DNA of 64,000 nt from an uncultured Lachnospiraceae bacterium (GTDB lineage: Bacteria; Bacillota; Clostridia; Lachnospirales; Lachnospiraceae), in contig CAJUFE010000006.1 in assembly GCA_910585635.1 (NCBI GenBank), positions 1 to 64,000 on the forward strand, written 5' to 3'. Below, piece after piece: positions 54,257 through 63,122 of this stretch. Positions within the stretch are counted from its first letter, which is position 1. Every line of letters starts with the position of its first letter. The position numbers and the translations under genes are program-made. The notes under the pieces were generated by a model, which was given only the letters and a program-made list of their open reading frames with translations, was not told the DNA's origin and ran no database searches.

Positions 54257-54275
54257 GCCCCTCCCGCAGCGGACC
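54257..54275. repeat. Intergenic element, right-end fragment
   Basis: CCCCTCCCGCAGCGGACCC matches the right end of copies A and B (CCC followed by G-AGCGGAC). It lies just after mutS2. No left end is seen nearby. Confidence 0.45.
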
Positions 54276-54349
54276 CTATTGCAGACTGATACCAAATATA
54301 AACTTACAAGGTCCTATATCCAACCCCTAAAAAAGGAGGCCACACCACT

Positions 54350-55060
54350 TTGGCAGAAAAACAGAAGATCCTGATCGTCGACGATGACGCGAACATCGCC
54401 GAGCTGATCTCTCTCTATCTCATAAAAGAATGCTACGAGACCCGCATCGTCGGGGACGGGGAAGAAGCCCTGCGGGTCTTTTTGAGCTTTAAACCTAACC
54501 TGGTCCTTTTGGACCTGATGCTCCCCGGCATGGACGGCTATCAGGTCTGCCGGGAGCTGCGGATGATCTCCCAGACCCCCATCATCATGCTCTCCGCCAA
54601 AGGCGAGATCTTTGACAAGGTGCTGGGCCTGGAGCTGGGCGCCGACGACTATATGATGAAGCCCTTCGATTCCAAGGAGCTGGTGGCCCGGGTGAAGGCG
54701 GTCCTGCGCCGCTGCCAGGCCGCGCCCGCGGCTCCCGCGTCCTCCACGGACCAGCAGGGGGAATATGTAGAGTATCCCGACCTGATCGTGAACCTGACCA
54801 ATTACTCCGTGATCTACATGGGCCATTCGATCGAGATGCCGCCCAAGGAGCTGGAGCTTTTATATTTCCTTGCCGCTTCCCCCAACCAGGTCTTTACCCG
54901 GGAGCAGCTCTTAGACCACATCTGGGGCTATGAGTACATCGGGGACACCCGGACCGTGGATGTCCACATCAAGCGCCTTCGGGAGAAGATCAAGGACCAC
55001 AAGAGCTGGTCCATCTCCACGGTCTGGGGGATCGGCTATAAATTCGAGGTCAAACGATGA
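54350..55060 (+). CDS. OmpR-family response regulator
   Basis: This 236-residue protein has a receiver domain with phosphate-accepting Asp55 in LLDLMLPGMDG and the conserved Lys in MMKPFDSKEL. A winged-helix DNA-binding domain (about 140-235; RTVDVHIKRLREKI) follows. The start is TTG after AAGGAGG. Its stop overlaps the kinase start by 4 bases, so the two form a coupled pair. Target genes are unknown; the next gene encodes a wall-binding protein. Confidence 0.94.
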   Translation: MAEKQKILIVDDDANIAELISLYLIKECYETRIVGDGEEALRVFLSFKPNLVLLDLMLPGMDGYQVCRELRMISQTPIIMLSAKGEIFDKVLGLELGADDYMMKPFDSKELVARVKAVLRRCQAAPAAPASSTDQQGEYVEYPDLIVNLTNYSVIYMGHSIEMPPKELELLYFLAASPNQVFTREQLLDHIWGYEYIGDTRTVDVHIKRLREKIKDHKSWSISTVWGIGYKFEVKR

Positions 55061-56460
55061 TCCGTTCTCTCTATTATAAATTTATCGTGGGCTATGTGGT
55101 CTTCGGCCTTCTAGGCTTCCTGTTCATCAGCACCTACACCTCGGACCGGGCCTACGGGTATTTGCTCCGGGAAAAGGCGGACCTGCTCTACGACGAGGCC
55201 AATCAGCTGGCCTCCCACTGCAGCACCCTCTACAGCGGCAGGACCGCCAGCATCGAGACCGTGGCCAGGCAGCTTTCCATCCTTTCTCCCACCCTGCGGT
55301 CTGAGATCTGGATCGTGGACCGGAACGGCACCGTGACCGCGGATTCCGGGATCGGCTCCCGGGTGGGGCTCACCGTGGATTTTGACCCCACGGCCCTGGG
55401 GAACCGCAACTATGGGATCGGGAACTTTTACGGGGTCTTCCCCTACGACGTGATCAGCGTTTCCGCCCCCATCACCGGCAATTACACCACCTACGGCTAC
55501 ATCCTGATCCACATGCCCATCAGCCAGATCCAGGCTTCCCGGGACGGCCTTTTGAATGTGGTCTACATCACCTGCGGGGCGATCTTCCTCCTGTCCCTGA
55601 TCATCCTGCTGATCTTCACCCAGACCGTGTATTTTCCTCTAAAGAAGATCACGGCTGGGGCTAATGCTTACGCGGCGGGGAACTTAGAGTACAGGATCAA
55701 GGTACCCACCCACGACGAGATGGGGTATCTGGCGGATACCTTAAATTACATGTCGGACAAGTTAAACCAGATCGAGGACTACCAGAAGACCTTCATCGCC
55801 AACCTGTCCCATGATTTCCGCTCCCCCCTCACATCGATCAAGGGCTATCTGGAGGCGATCATCGACGGCACGATCCCGCCCCAGATGCAGGAGAAATACC
55901 TCCACCGGGTCATCGCGGAGACCGAGCGCCTAAATAAGCTGACCCAGGGCATGCTGACCCTGAACACCTTAGACAGCAAGGGCTTCCTCTTTCGGACCAA
56001 TTTCGATATCAACCGGCTGATCAAGGACACGGCCGCCTCCTTCGAGGGTACCTGCGACCAGAAGAACATCGCCTTTGAGCTGACCTTTGCGGACAATATC
56101 CAGATGGTCTACGGGGACTTCGGCAAGATCCAGCAGGTGATGTACAACCTGATCGACAATGCTATCAAGTTCAGCCACAACGATTCCGTCATCTACATCC
56201 AGGCCTCGCCGAAATACGAGAAGATCTTCGTCTCCGTAAAAGACACCGGCATCGGCATCCCCAAGGACAGCCAGAAGAAGATCTGGGAGCGCTTCTACAA
56301 GACAGACCTCTCCCGCGGCAAAGATAAAAAAGGCACCGGCCTTGGCCTGTCGATCGTCAAGGAGATCGTCCAGGCCCACGGGGAGAACATCGATGTGATC
56401 AGCACCGAGGGCGTGGGTACCGAGTTCATCTTCACCCTGCCCCGGGCTGTCAGCCAGTGA
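55057..56460 (+). CDS. Sensor histidine kinase
   Basis: This 467-residue kinase has TM helices at about 8-28 and 167-190 around an extracellular sensor domain, then HAMP (about 190-243), HisKA with NLSHDFRSPL (His about 251), and HATPase with NLIDNAIKFS, DTGIGIP and KGTGLGLSIVK. It autophosphorylates and passes the phosphate to the OmpR-type regulator encoded just before it. The signal is unknown; the layout resembles wall-stress kinases. Confidence 0.94.
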   Translation: MIRSLYYKFIVGYVVFGLLGFLFISTYTSDRAYGYLLREKADLLYDEANQLASHCSTLYSGRTASIETVARQLSILSPTLRSEIWIVDRNGTVTADSGIGSRVGLTVDFDPTALGNRNYGIGNFYGVFPYDVISVSAPITGNYTTYGYILIHMPISQIQASRDGLLNVVYITCGAIFLLSLIILLIFTQTVYFPLKKITAGANAYAAGNLEYRIKVPTHDEMGYLADTLNYMSDKLNQIEDYQKTFIANLSHDFRSPLTSIKGYLEAIIDGTIPPQMQEKYLHRVIAETERLNKLTQGMLTLNTLDSKGFLFRTNFDINRLIKDTAASFEGTCDQKNIAFELTFADNIQMVYGDFGKIQQVMYNLIDNAIKFSHNDSVIYIQASPKYEKIFVSVKDTGIGIPKDSQKKIWERFYKTDLSRGKDKKGTGLGLSIVKEIVQAHGENIDVISTEGVGTEFIFTLPRAVSQ

Positions 56461-56559
56461 GAAGAACTATTTTAGTTGGCTGGTCTTATAGTAAATTTTC
56501 TCGCCAACTATATGATCGGGGGAGGTTAAGGCCTTCTATGACTAGCCCCATCCAATAAC

Positions 56560-56703
56560 GTAGCGGCGGGAGGGAGTCGCATGTAACGGGACCCTAGCGG
56601 AACGTCGGCGCTTAGCGAGGTCTTTCACGAGCTTAGCGTCCGCTACGTTCCGGTCGGAGCGAGAGCGCGTCCCATTACATGCTACCCCCTCCCACCGCGG
56701 ACC
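56560..56703. repeat. Intergenic palindromic element, copy B
   Basis: The element runs from GTAGCGGCGGGAGGG to CCCTCCCACCGCGGACC. TCGCATGTAACGGGA near the left pairs with TCCCATTACATGC near the right. It shares GAACGTCGGC-CTTAGCGA and GAGGTCTTTC with copy A, and GTCCGCTACGT occurs in both. It is shorter than A. It lies after the kinase gene; the rest of the 389-base gap holds the promoter at 56767. Confidence 0.75.
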
Positions 56704-56766
56704 TTCTGGTCAGCCTGTGAAAACTAACCTTTGATCATTTCGTAAGAAAGATGAAAGAGATCCCTA

Positions 56767-56795
56767 TTTCATTCCACCCCAGATCATGCTAAAAT
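56767..56795 (+). promoter_or_regulatory. Probable promoter for the wall-binding gene
   Basis: TTTCAT, 17 bases, TAAAAT, 54 bases before the gene. The -35 is weak. Confidence 0.45.
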
Positions 56796-56849
56796 AAGGC
56801 TATCTTTAACATCTTTGATGAAATCGAGAACATAAGGAGGCATCTTAAG

Positions 56850-57797
56850 TTGAGAAGAGCAAAGCATTTTATTTCGATCCTGATGGCGGTGAGCCTTCTT
56901 TCTACGCTGGTCCCAGCGGCGGCCCTCGCCAGAGAAAAGATCAGCCAGGTCACCTTGTCCTTCAGCATGGACACGGACACCTGGTCCGAGCTGGACGTGG
57001 ACGGCGGGGACGGCTATACGGTCCGGTCGGTATCTCTGTTCCCCGACGGGGGGAACGGCTCCACCAGCCCCTATGCGGTGGTCATCCTGGATGCGGAGGA
57101 GGACTACTATTTTTCCAGCATCAAGTCCAATTACTTTTCCCTGGACGGCGAGGGCGCGACCTTCCTGGAAGCGGCCCGGAGCAACAGCAATGCGACCATG
57201 ACCGTATCTGTCCGTTTTAAAGAGCTGGGAGAGGGCGAATTGAACGCGCCTGCGGGCCTGGCCTGGACCGACGCAGGGGTCGCCACCTGGGAGAAGGTCC
57301 CGGGAGCCGGGGATTATTCGATCCGTATCCAGCGCAACGGTACTTTAGTGGGCGTGGCCAGTGCGCCTACCACCAAGGTGAACGTATACAACCTTTCCAC
57401 CAAGATCACCAAGACCGGCGACTACGTGTTCCAGGTCCGGGCCAACGGTCTCTTTAAAAAGACCAAGAGCAGTGAGTGGGTCAGCTCCCCGGTGCTGTCC
57501 GTGGACGAGGCAAAGCTGGCCGCTATCCAGGCCCAGGCTTCCACCGATGCCGGGGTGATCGGCGAGTGGCATCAGGATGATGCAGGCTACTGGTACCAGT
57601 ACACCACCGGCCTGGTCCCCAAGGGCGAATGGCGGGAGATCGAAGGCTTCTGGTACTATTTTAACGACTCCGGCTACCGGGTCGTGGACCAGTGGGTGGA
57701 CCGCTACTATGTGGGGAGCGACGGCAAGATGCTGGTGGACACCACCACACCGGACGGCCACTATGTAGACGAGAACGGAGCCTGGGCTCCGAAATAG
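56850..57797 (+). CDS. Secreted protein with choline-binding-type repeats
   Basis: This 315-residue protein has a clear signal peptide (FISILMAVSLLSTLVPAAALA), a fibronectin-like middle (about 125-205; LAWTDAGVATWEKVPGAGDY) and C-terminal aromatic repeats (GEWHQDDAGYWYQY, GFWYYFNDSGYRVVDQWV). It would be exported and bind the wall. The start is TTG after AAGGAGG. It lies downstream of a two-component system and may be under its control, an inference from position only. Confidence 0.82.
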   Translation: MRRAKHFISILMAVSLLSTLVPAAALAREKISQVTLSFSMDTDTWSELDVDGGDGYTVRSVSLFPDGGNGSTSPYAVVILDAEEDYYFSSIKSNYFSLDGEGATFLEAARSNSNATMTVSVRFKELGEGELNAPAGLAWTDAGVATWEKVPGAGDYSIRIQRNGTLVGVASAPTTKVNVYNLSTKITKTGDYVFQVRANGLFKKTKSSEWVSSPVLSVDEAKLAAIQAQASTDAGVIGEWHQDDAGYWYQYTTGLVPKGEWREIEGFWYYFNDSGYRVVDQWVDRYYVGSDGKMLVDTTTPDGHYVDENGAWAPK

Positions 57798-57840
57798 GGG
57801 GCACTGTTGACAGACCCTTGGCAGACACATAAAGCAGACT

Positions 57841-57950
57841 AAAGGGGCTGCTGCAAAATGCCGTTCATACAGGATATATGATATGCATCCAGACTATCTG
57901 GTCCGGATCCCATATCCTGTATATAGCGGCTATCTTGCAACAGCCCCTTT
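57841..57950. terminator. Long inverted-repeat terminator
   Basis: AAAGGGGCTGCTGCAA (57841-57856) pairs with TTGCAACAGCCCCTTT (57935-57950). An inner ATACAGGATAT/ATATCCTGTAT stem extends the hairpin, and T residues follow. It lies between convergent genes and could end both transcripts. It is unusually long for a simple terminator. Confidence 0.65.
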
Positions 57951-57992
57951 TGACCAGTCTCTTTTAATCAGCCCTTTTCGATCGACCTTTGA

Positions 57993-58931
57993 TCAATAGG
58001 TAAACCTGCCGCTGTTCTTTTCCTCCAGCGCCTTGATGAGATCATAGATCATCTCATTGTACGGGCAGGGGATCTTCAGCTGCTCGCCCATGCGGATCAG
58101 CGCGCCGGAGAACATCTCGATCTCCGTGACACGTCCGGCATCCAGATCCTGCAGCGTGGAATAACGCTGTGACGGCTTATAGTCGCCAGGGCTGAACGTC
58201 TCACTGATCTCCACGCCTTTGGCCCGGGCGATCACTACCACTTCATGCCGCAGCTTTTTGCACAGGTCGCTGACATAGATACTGTCATCGTATGCCCCGG
58301 CGCCCACGCCCAAGACTGCCTGAGGGAGGTTCCGGGCGATATTGAGCCCGAACTTGTTCCACATATCCTGCAGGATATCATTGCTCACATGATACACGAT
58401 CGGCGTGCCAGAGAGCACCTGGGCCACCGTCTGCACCTTAGGGTCCTGCCCCCCGTCTTTTCCAGGCATGCCGATGTAGATCCCCGTGGTCCCCTTGGGC
58501 AGCGGGAAATGGATAGCATTTCCCTCCCTCTGCGCCGAGATCCGGATCAGGGAATAGATCAGCTTCTCCATCCCGATCCGGCCGCCGATAGTCTCCTCAC
58601 TGTCGATGCCGTTCAAAAGGCTCACCACGATCGTACCTTCTCCGGCTATCGTCGCGATATCGTCCAACGCACCGTAAAGCCCATTATACTTTAGGCACAC
58701 AAAAAGCACATCTACTCCACGAGCCTGCTTTGGCGTCCTGACATGGAGGCTGTACGGCCGTCCATTGATGCAAAGCCCCTGCTCCTCCAATCTGGCTTTT
58801 CGTTCTCCGTCCGCGATCACCCAAAGCCGGTCCCCATATTTCTCTGACAGCCCCATCACCATATAGGAACCGATCGCTCCGGCCCCCAGTATCCCGACTG
58901 TCTGCCCCGGCGCAGGCTGGCGGCCGGCCAT
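57993..58931 (-). CDS. PanE/ApbA-family reductase
   Basis: This 312-residue protein has the nucleotide motif VGILGAGAIGSYMVMGL at the N-terminus, VLFVCLKYNG and LLNGIDSEETI, as in ketopantoate reductases. As the last gene of a sugar-acid operon it more likely reduces a 2-keto or branched acid intermediate than makes pantothenate. The ATG at 58931 follows GGGAGAGGA; an earlier ATG would overlap the FAH gene. Confidence 0.8.
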   Translation of the reverse strand: MAGRQPAPGQTVGILGAGAIGSYMVMGLSEKYGDRLWVIADGERKARLEEQGLCINGRPYSLHVRTPKQARGVDVLFVCLKYNGLYGALDDIATIAGEGTIVVSLLNGIDSEETIGGRIGMEKLIYSLIRISAQREGNAIHFPLPKGTTGIYIGMPGKDGGQDPKVQTVAQVLSGTPIVYHVSNDILQDMWNKFGLNIARNLPQAVLGVGAGAYDDSIYVSDLCKKLRHEVVVIARAKGVEISETFSPGDYKPSQRYSTLQDLDAGRVTEIEMFSGALIRMGEQLKIPCPYNEMIYDLIKALEEKNSGRFTY

Positions 58932-58965
58932 CGACTTATCCTCTCCCACTTTGTCCTCCTGTCTG

Positions 58966-59718
58966 TCAGACCACAGGATCGGAAATACTCCCGATCCCTT
59001 CAATGCTGACCTCCACGATATCGCCCGGGTGCAGGAAACCTGTACCTGCCGGTGTGCCGGTGGCGATGATATCGCCTGGCTCCAGTGTGATATACGCGCT
59101 GATGAACTGGATCAGAGCGGGGATATGGAAATGCATATCGGCGGTAGACATATGCTGCACTACCTTCCCGTTCAATCTCGTTTCCAGCATGGCATCCTCC
59201 GGATCGATCTCATCGGTGACCACCGGTCCGATGGGGGCGAAGGTATCACAGCCTTTTCCTCTGGCCCAGATCACATCCTCCTCGAACATGGTCTTGTCGG
59301 TGATATCATTGATACAGGAATAGCCGAACACATAGTCCATGGCTTCCTGGCTTTTCACCTTCGAGCACCGCTTGCCGATCACCACGGCCAGCTCGCCTTC
59401 ATAGGATACGGCATGGGATGGATCAGGGAGGCGTATGGCCTCCCCCGGTCCGATCACCGCGGTCCGCGGCTTCTGGAAGATCCGGGGGCGCACGGGGTAT
59501 TCTCTCTTCTTGGAATCCAGGAAGGACTTGTAATTCGCCCCCACACCGATGATCTTGCCAGGGATATAGGGGGCCAGCAGCTCCACCTCCCCCCGTGCCA
59601 TGGATCTCCCCGTCCGTTCAGCGCCATGGATATAGTCGCCGTCCAGCTCATAGACCACATCCTCTTCCAGCTCTCCAAAATATCCCTTCCCCTCAGATCT
59701 GTATCGTATATACTTCAT
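58966..59718 (-). CDS. Fumarylacetoacetate-hydrolase-family protein
   Basis: This 250-residue protein has the FAH core: IIGVGANYKSF, the metal-ligand motif SYEGELAVVIGK, and IATGTPAGTGFLHPGD. The family hydrolyses C-C bonds in beta-diketo acids or acts as a decarboxylase or isomerase. Some members cleave 2,4-diketo-3-deoxy sugar acids to pyruvate and a hydroxy acid, which would suit its operon with an enolase-superfamily dehydratase. The start follows AGAAAAGAAAG. Confidence 0.88.
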   Translation of the reverse strand: MKYIRYRSEGKGYFGELEEDVVYELDGDYIHGAERTGRSMARGEVELLAPYIPGKIIGVGANYKSFLDSKKREYPVRPRIFQKPRTAVIGPGEAIRLPDPSHAVSYEGELAVVIGKRCSKVKSQEAMDYVFGYSCINDITDKTMFEEDVIWARGKGCDTFAPIGPVVTDEIDPEDAMLETRLNGKVVQHMSTADMHFHIPALIQFISAYITLEPGDIIATGTPAGTGFLHPGDIVEVSIEGIGSISDPVV

Positions 59719-59755
59719 CTTTCTTTTCCTTTCTTTTCCTGATCTGTCATCCTGC

Positions 59756-59835
59756 GATCCCGTCTCTTTATCCCCGATCCTGTCCCTTCATCCCCGATCC
59801 CGTCTCTTTATCCCCGATCCTGTCCCTTTATCTGC
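59756..59835. repeat. Tandem 20-base repeat, four copies
   Basis: Four adjacent units follow GATCC(C/T)GTC(T/C)CTT(T/C)ATC(C/T)(C/G)C; units 1 and 3 are identical. It lies in the 207-base gap between the hydroxyacid dehydrogenase and FAH genes of one operon, with no other feature there. Confidence 0.85.
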
Positions 59836-59925
59836 GATCCGTGGTCCCCGCCACCTTTCGGTCTATCCAGACCGTTACTGCACCCTTACCGATCCGCTGC
59901 CGGCCCGTTACTGATCCTGTCCGGC

Positions 59926-60888
59926 CTAATGTGCTGTCAGATCGTTCACTGCCCAGGTAGGCGGCTCTCCACGCAGCACCTCATCCACACCGATCGCTGC
60001 ATGCAGCGCCATATCATCGGTGCTCTCCTTGGACAGCGATGCATTATGCTGCGACAAAAGAAGGTTTTCCTGTTCAAACAGCCGGCTCTCCGGGCTCAAA
60101 GGTTCCTCGCGATACACATCCAGCGCCGCGCCCTGTATCAGCCCCTCTTCCAGTGCCTGGCAGAGATCGGCCTCCACATAGACATCGCCCCGCGCACAGT
60201 TGATAAAGCAGGCGCTTCTTTTCATCTTTTTAAAGGCCTCAAGACCGAACATGTCCTTGGTCTCTGGTGTAGAGGGCACATGCACCGTGACAAAGCCAGC
60301 CTGCTCTAATAAGGCATCCAGAGCGTCCACCACGGTCAAGCGCGGATGCTCCATCGGCATCGCCCGTGGGTCATATACGATCACCTGCATCCCTAAGCCG
60401 TTCATCACCTTCTCTGCCACCATCCTCCCGATCCTGCCAAAACCCACGATGCCCAGCACGGACCCTTTGATCTCCCGCCGCCGGGAGGGCATCTTATCTC
60501 GATAGCTCCAATCCTTCCTGCGGGTCCTGCCATCCACCACCCGCAGATGGCAGCCCAGTGCCATGATCAGCGCCACGGTATACTCGGCCACGGCATTGAT
60601 ATTGGACACCGGTGCGTTGGTCACCTGGATGCCCAGCTCTGTGGCTGCCTCAAGGTCGATATTGTCCACACCCGTTCCATGCCGCGCCACCACCTTCAGC
60701 TTCGTCCCTGCCTCCAGCACTTCCCGGGGATAACGGGCATTCCTCACGATCAGCCCGTCGGCATCCGCCACCTCTCGCTTTAAGCTCTCTATATCCACCG
60801 GCACACCGACCTTCAGCTCATAGCCCCGTTCCCGCAGATAGGCCTTGCCAACCTCTGCGATATCCTGGGGGATCAAGATCTTATCCAT
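59926..60888 (-). CDS. D-2-hydroxyacid dehydrogenase (SerA-like)
   Basis: This 320-residue protein has the Rossmann motif GIVGFGRIGRMVAEKV, the conserved Arg in NCARGDVY, and the catalytic His region LLSQHNASLS. The family reduces 2-keto acids to D-2-hydroxy acids or works in reverse with NAD(H). It lacks the regulatory C-terminal domain of biosynthetic SerA, and its operon is catabolic, so a sugar-acid substrate is likely. AAAGGAG precedes the ATG. Confidence 0.87.
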   Translation of the reverse strand: MDKILIPQDIAEVGKAYLRERGYELKVGVPVDIESLKREVADADGLIVRNARYPREVLEAGTKLKVVARHGTGVDNIDLEAATELGIQVTNAPVSNINAVAEYTVALIMALGCHLRVVDGRTRRKDWSYRDKMPSRRREIKGSVLGIVGFGRIGRMVAEKVMNGLGMQVIVYDPRAMPMEHPRLTVVDALDALLEQAGFVTVHVPSTPETKDMFGLEAFKKMKRSACFINCARGDVYVEADLCQALEEGLIQGAALDVYREEPLSPESRLFEQENLLLSQHNASLSKESTDDMALHAAIGVDEVLRGEPPTWAVNDLTAH

Positions 60889-60900
60889 CGCCTCACTCCT

Positions 60901-62046
60901 TTAACTGATCTGGTATCTTTCGATCGTTTTTCTATCCACTTCCACGCCGATGCCTGGTGACATCGGCACATCCACATATCCGTCCCTATACTCGACCCCG
61001 TCCTGGATCAGGTCGAGACGGAATGGATGGCTCGACTGGTCAAACTCCAGGAGCATCTCCGGCGCATGCCGGGAGATCGGCGCCGGCGCCAGGCTGGCGA
61101 TATACTGCAGAGCAGCCGCCAGTCCCACCCCCGAGCCCCAGGCATGGGGGATGATCATCGTATTCCACGCCTGGGCCAGGGCCGCGATCTTCTTGCACTC
61201 GGTATACCCACCGCAGGAACACAGATCTGGCTGGTAGATATCCAGAGCGCCCGCCTTGACCCACTCTTTAAATGCGATCTTCCCAAAGATATTTTCTCCT
61301 GCCGCGATATAGGCGCTGGTGAGGTTCCGCAGCTGTACATACCCGTCGATGTCCTCTGGGGGCAGGAGCTCCTCGAAAAATTCCACTTTCTCCGGTCCCA
61401 GCTCCAGCACGATCCTCCTGGCCACAGAAAGGTTATAGGCACAGTTCGCATCCGTCATCAGCATGATATCTGGTCCCACCGCCTTACGGACCTCCCGCAC
61501 CATCCGGATATCCTCCTTTGCCCCAAAGCCGATCTTCAGCTTCATCCCCTGAAAGCCTCTCTCCACATAGCCCATGGCTTCCTTCACAGAATCCTCTGGA
61601 TACCGGCCATCCTCCCTGCGGAAAAAGCCGGTAGCGTAGGCCTTCACCTTCGTGCGGAACTTTCCGCCGATCAAGTTACAGACCGGCTGGCCTAATTCCT
61701 TGCCTATGGCATCCCACAGGGCGATATCCAACCCGCTCAACGCATTGATCGCCACTCCTTGCTGCCCGTAAGGGCGTGAAAGGTTGTATAGCTCCTCCCA
61801 GATCACCTCCACGTCAAACACATCTCTGCCGATCACCTGTGGCGCGAAGCAGTGCCGGATGAATGCCGCCGCCAGCTGCGGCGGCTGTTGTCCATGGCAC
61901 AGGCACTCGCCGAACCCGATGATCCCGTTGTCACATTCCAGTTCAACGATCACTGTGCTCCTGACCTTGATCCAGCCCTGTGAGGATCTGTATGGCTTCG
62001 CTACCGGGGCCTGCAGCACATGTGCCGTGACCTTTTTTATCTCCAT
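60901..62046 (-). CDS. Mandelate racemase/muconate lactonizing family enzyme
   Basis: This 381-residue enolase-superfamily protein has the KxK motif in GMKLKIGFG, metal ligands in MTDANCAYN, EFFEELLPPED and AAGENIFG, and a late histidine in IPHAWGSGVG. This residue set fits the mandelate-racemase subgroup, which includes acid-sugar dehydratases. It probably dehydrates a sugar acid to a 2-keto-3-deoxy acid; the substrate is unknown. The start follows GGGAGGAAAAC. It is 12 bases from the dehydrogenase gene. Confidence 0.88.
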   Translation of the reverse strand: MEIKKVTAHVLQAPVAKPYRSSQGWIKVRSTVIVELECDNGIIGFGECLCHGQQPPQLAAAFIRHCFAPQVIGRDVFDVEVIWEELYNLSRPYGQQGVAINALSGLDIALWDAIGKELGQPVCNLIGGKFRTKVKAYATGFFRREDGRYPEDSVKEAMGYVERGFQGMKLKIGFGAKEDIRMVREVRKAVGPDIMLMTDANCAYNLSVARRIVLELGPEKVEFFEELLPPEDIDGYVQLRNLTSAYIAAGENIFGKIAFKEWVKAGALDIYQPDLCSCGGYTECKKIAALAQAWNTMIIPHAWGSGVGLAAALQYIASLAPAPISRHAPEMLLEFDQSSHPFRLDLIQDGVEYRDGYVDVPMSPGIGVEVDRKTIERYQIS

Positions 62047-62069
62047 TTGCTGTTTTCCTCCCTATATCC

Positions 62070-63035
62070 TCACCCTTCCAAAAGACGGATCACTTCTTTG
62101 GTGCAATCGAGATCGGTGATCAGATGATCGATATACCCGCTCCGCAGAGCCCCCAGCATGGCCCGGGCAAACCCCTCTCCATAGCTCACCGCCAGGATCT
62201 TCCTCGACCGGATGATCTCCATATCCGCACTGATGATGCTCTGGTTCAGCTCGGTATCTAAAAAATGTCCATCGATATCAAAGGCTCTTCCGAACATCGC
62301 CCCCACCGCTCCAGCCTGGATCATCCCATCAAACTGTTCCTCGCCGATAAAGCCCTGCCAGATATGGGTCTCCTGGTGCTCTACCAGACGCGGGATCGTC
62401 GTCATCAGCAGAGAAGCCTCGCCGATCTTTGACAGGGTCGCCGCGATCGTCGGCACCTTAAAAAGTGCTTCCCTCGCCTCCTGCTCTTTAAAGACCAGCG
62501 GCGCATCCAGATAATAGGCCTCTCCATTATACACCTTCGCCAGCCGTTCTACCACATCTCTTGCATAATGGCGCCCTGCTGACGGCGCTTCCGATCCCAT
62601 CAGCTGCGCAAAGAACACATGTCGGGTCTTTGTCTCCTTTAAATATTTTGCCACATCATAAAAGATAGACCCTCTGGTGACACCGATCACATCCCCTGCA
62701 TGGATATGCTGCTGCATCCAATCTGCCAGCTCCTTGCAGATCTTCGTCCCTGCCGTATCCTCCCCTGTGACCCCCGTATTCCCCGGATTGATGACGACTG
62801 CCTCGACCTGGAACAGATCGCGCAGCTTTTCCTCATAATATCCGTTCCGCTCTGTGCTGAAATTCACATGGATCTCCACGATCCCTCTGCTGCGCGCTGC
62901 TTTCAGCATACGGGATATGGTAGACCGGGACGTATAGAAGCACCGGGCGATCTCATCCTGTGAGATGCCATCCAGATAGTACATCGCCGCGACTTTTGAA
63001 AGTGCCTGCAGGCTGTTTTCATCTATATCCTTCAT
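62070..63035 (-). CDS. SorC-family sugar-binding regulator
   Basis: This 321-residue protein has an N-terminal helix-turn-helix (YYLDGISQDEIARCFYTSRST) and a C-terminal SorC/DeoR sugar-binding domain (VIGVTRGSIFYDVAKYL; MFGRAFDIDGHFLD). It probably regulates the operon it sits in, responding to an intermediate. GGGAGG lies before the ATG at 63035. Confidence 0.86.
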   Translation of the reverse strand: MKDIDENSLQALSKVAAMYYLDGISQDEIARCFYTSRSTISRMLKAARSRGIVEIHVNFSTERNGYYEEKLRDLFQVEAVVINPGNTGVTGEDTAGTKICKELADWMQQHIHAGDVIGVTRGSIFYDVAKYLKETKTRHVFFAQLMGSEAPSAGRHYARDVVERLAKVYNGEAYYLDAPLVFKEQEAREALFKVPTIAATLSKIGEASLLMTTIPRLVEHQETHIWQGFIGEEQFDGMIQAGAVGAMFGRAFDIDGHFLDTELNQSIISADMEIIRSRKILAVSYGEGFARAMLGALRSGYIDHLITDLDCTKEVIRLLEG

Positions 63036-63122
63036 CCTCTGTCCTCCCCGCCGCATCTCCTCTGCCCACAACATTTCCTCTGCCCGCTGCCGTCCCTGCA
63101 CTGCCGCCCCTGCACGCCGTCC

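Noticed and set aside
59756..59835. CRISPR array
   Set aside because: The units are contiguous 20-mers with no spacers, and no cas genes are present.
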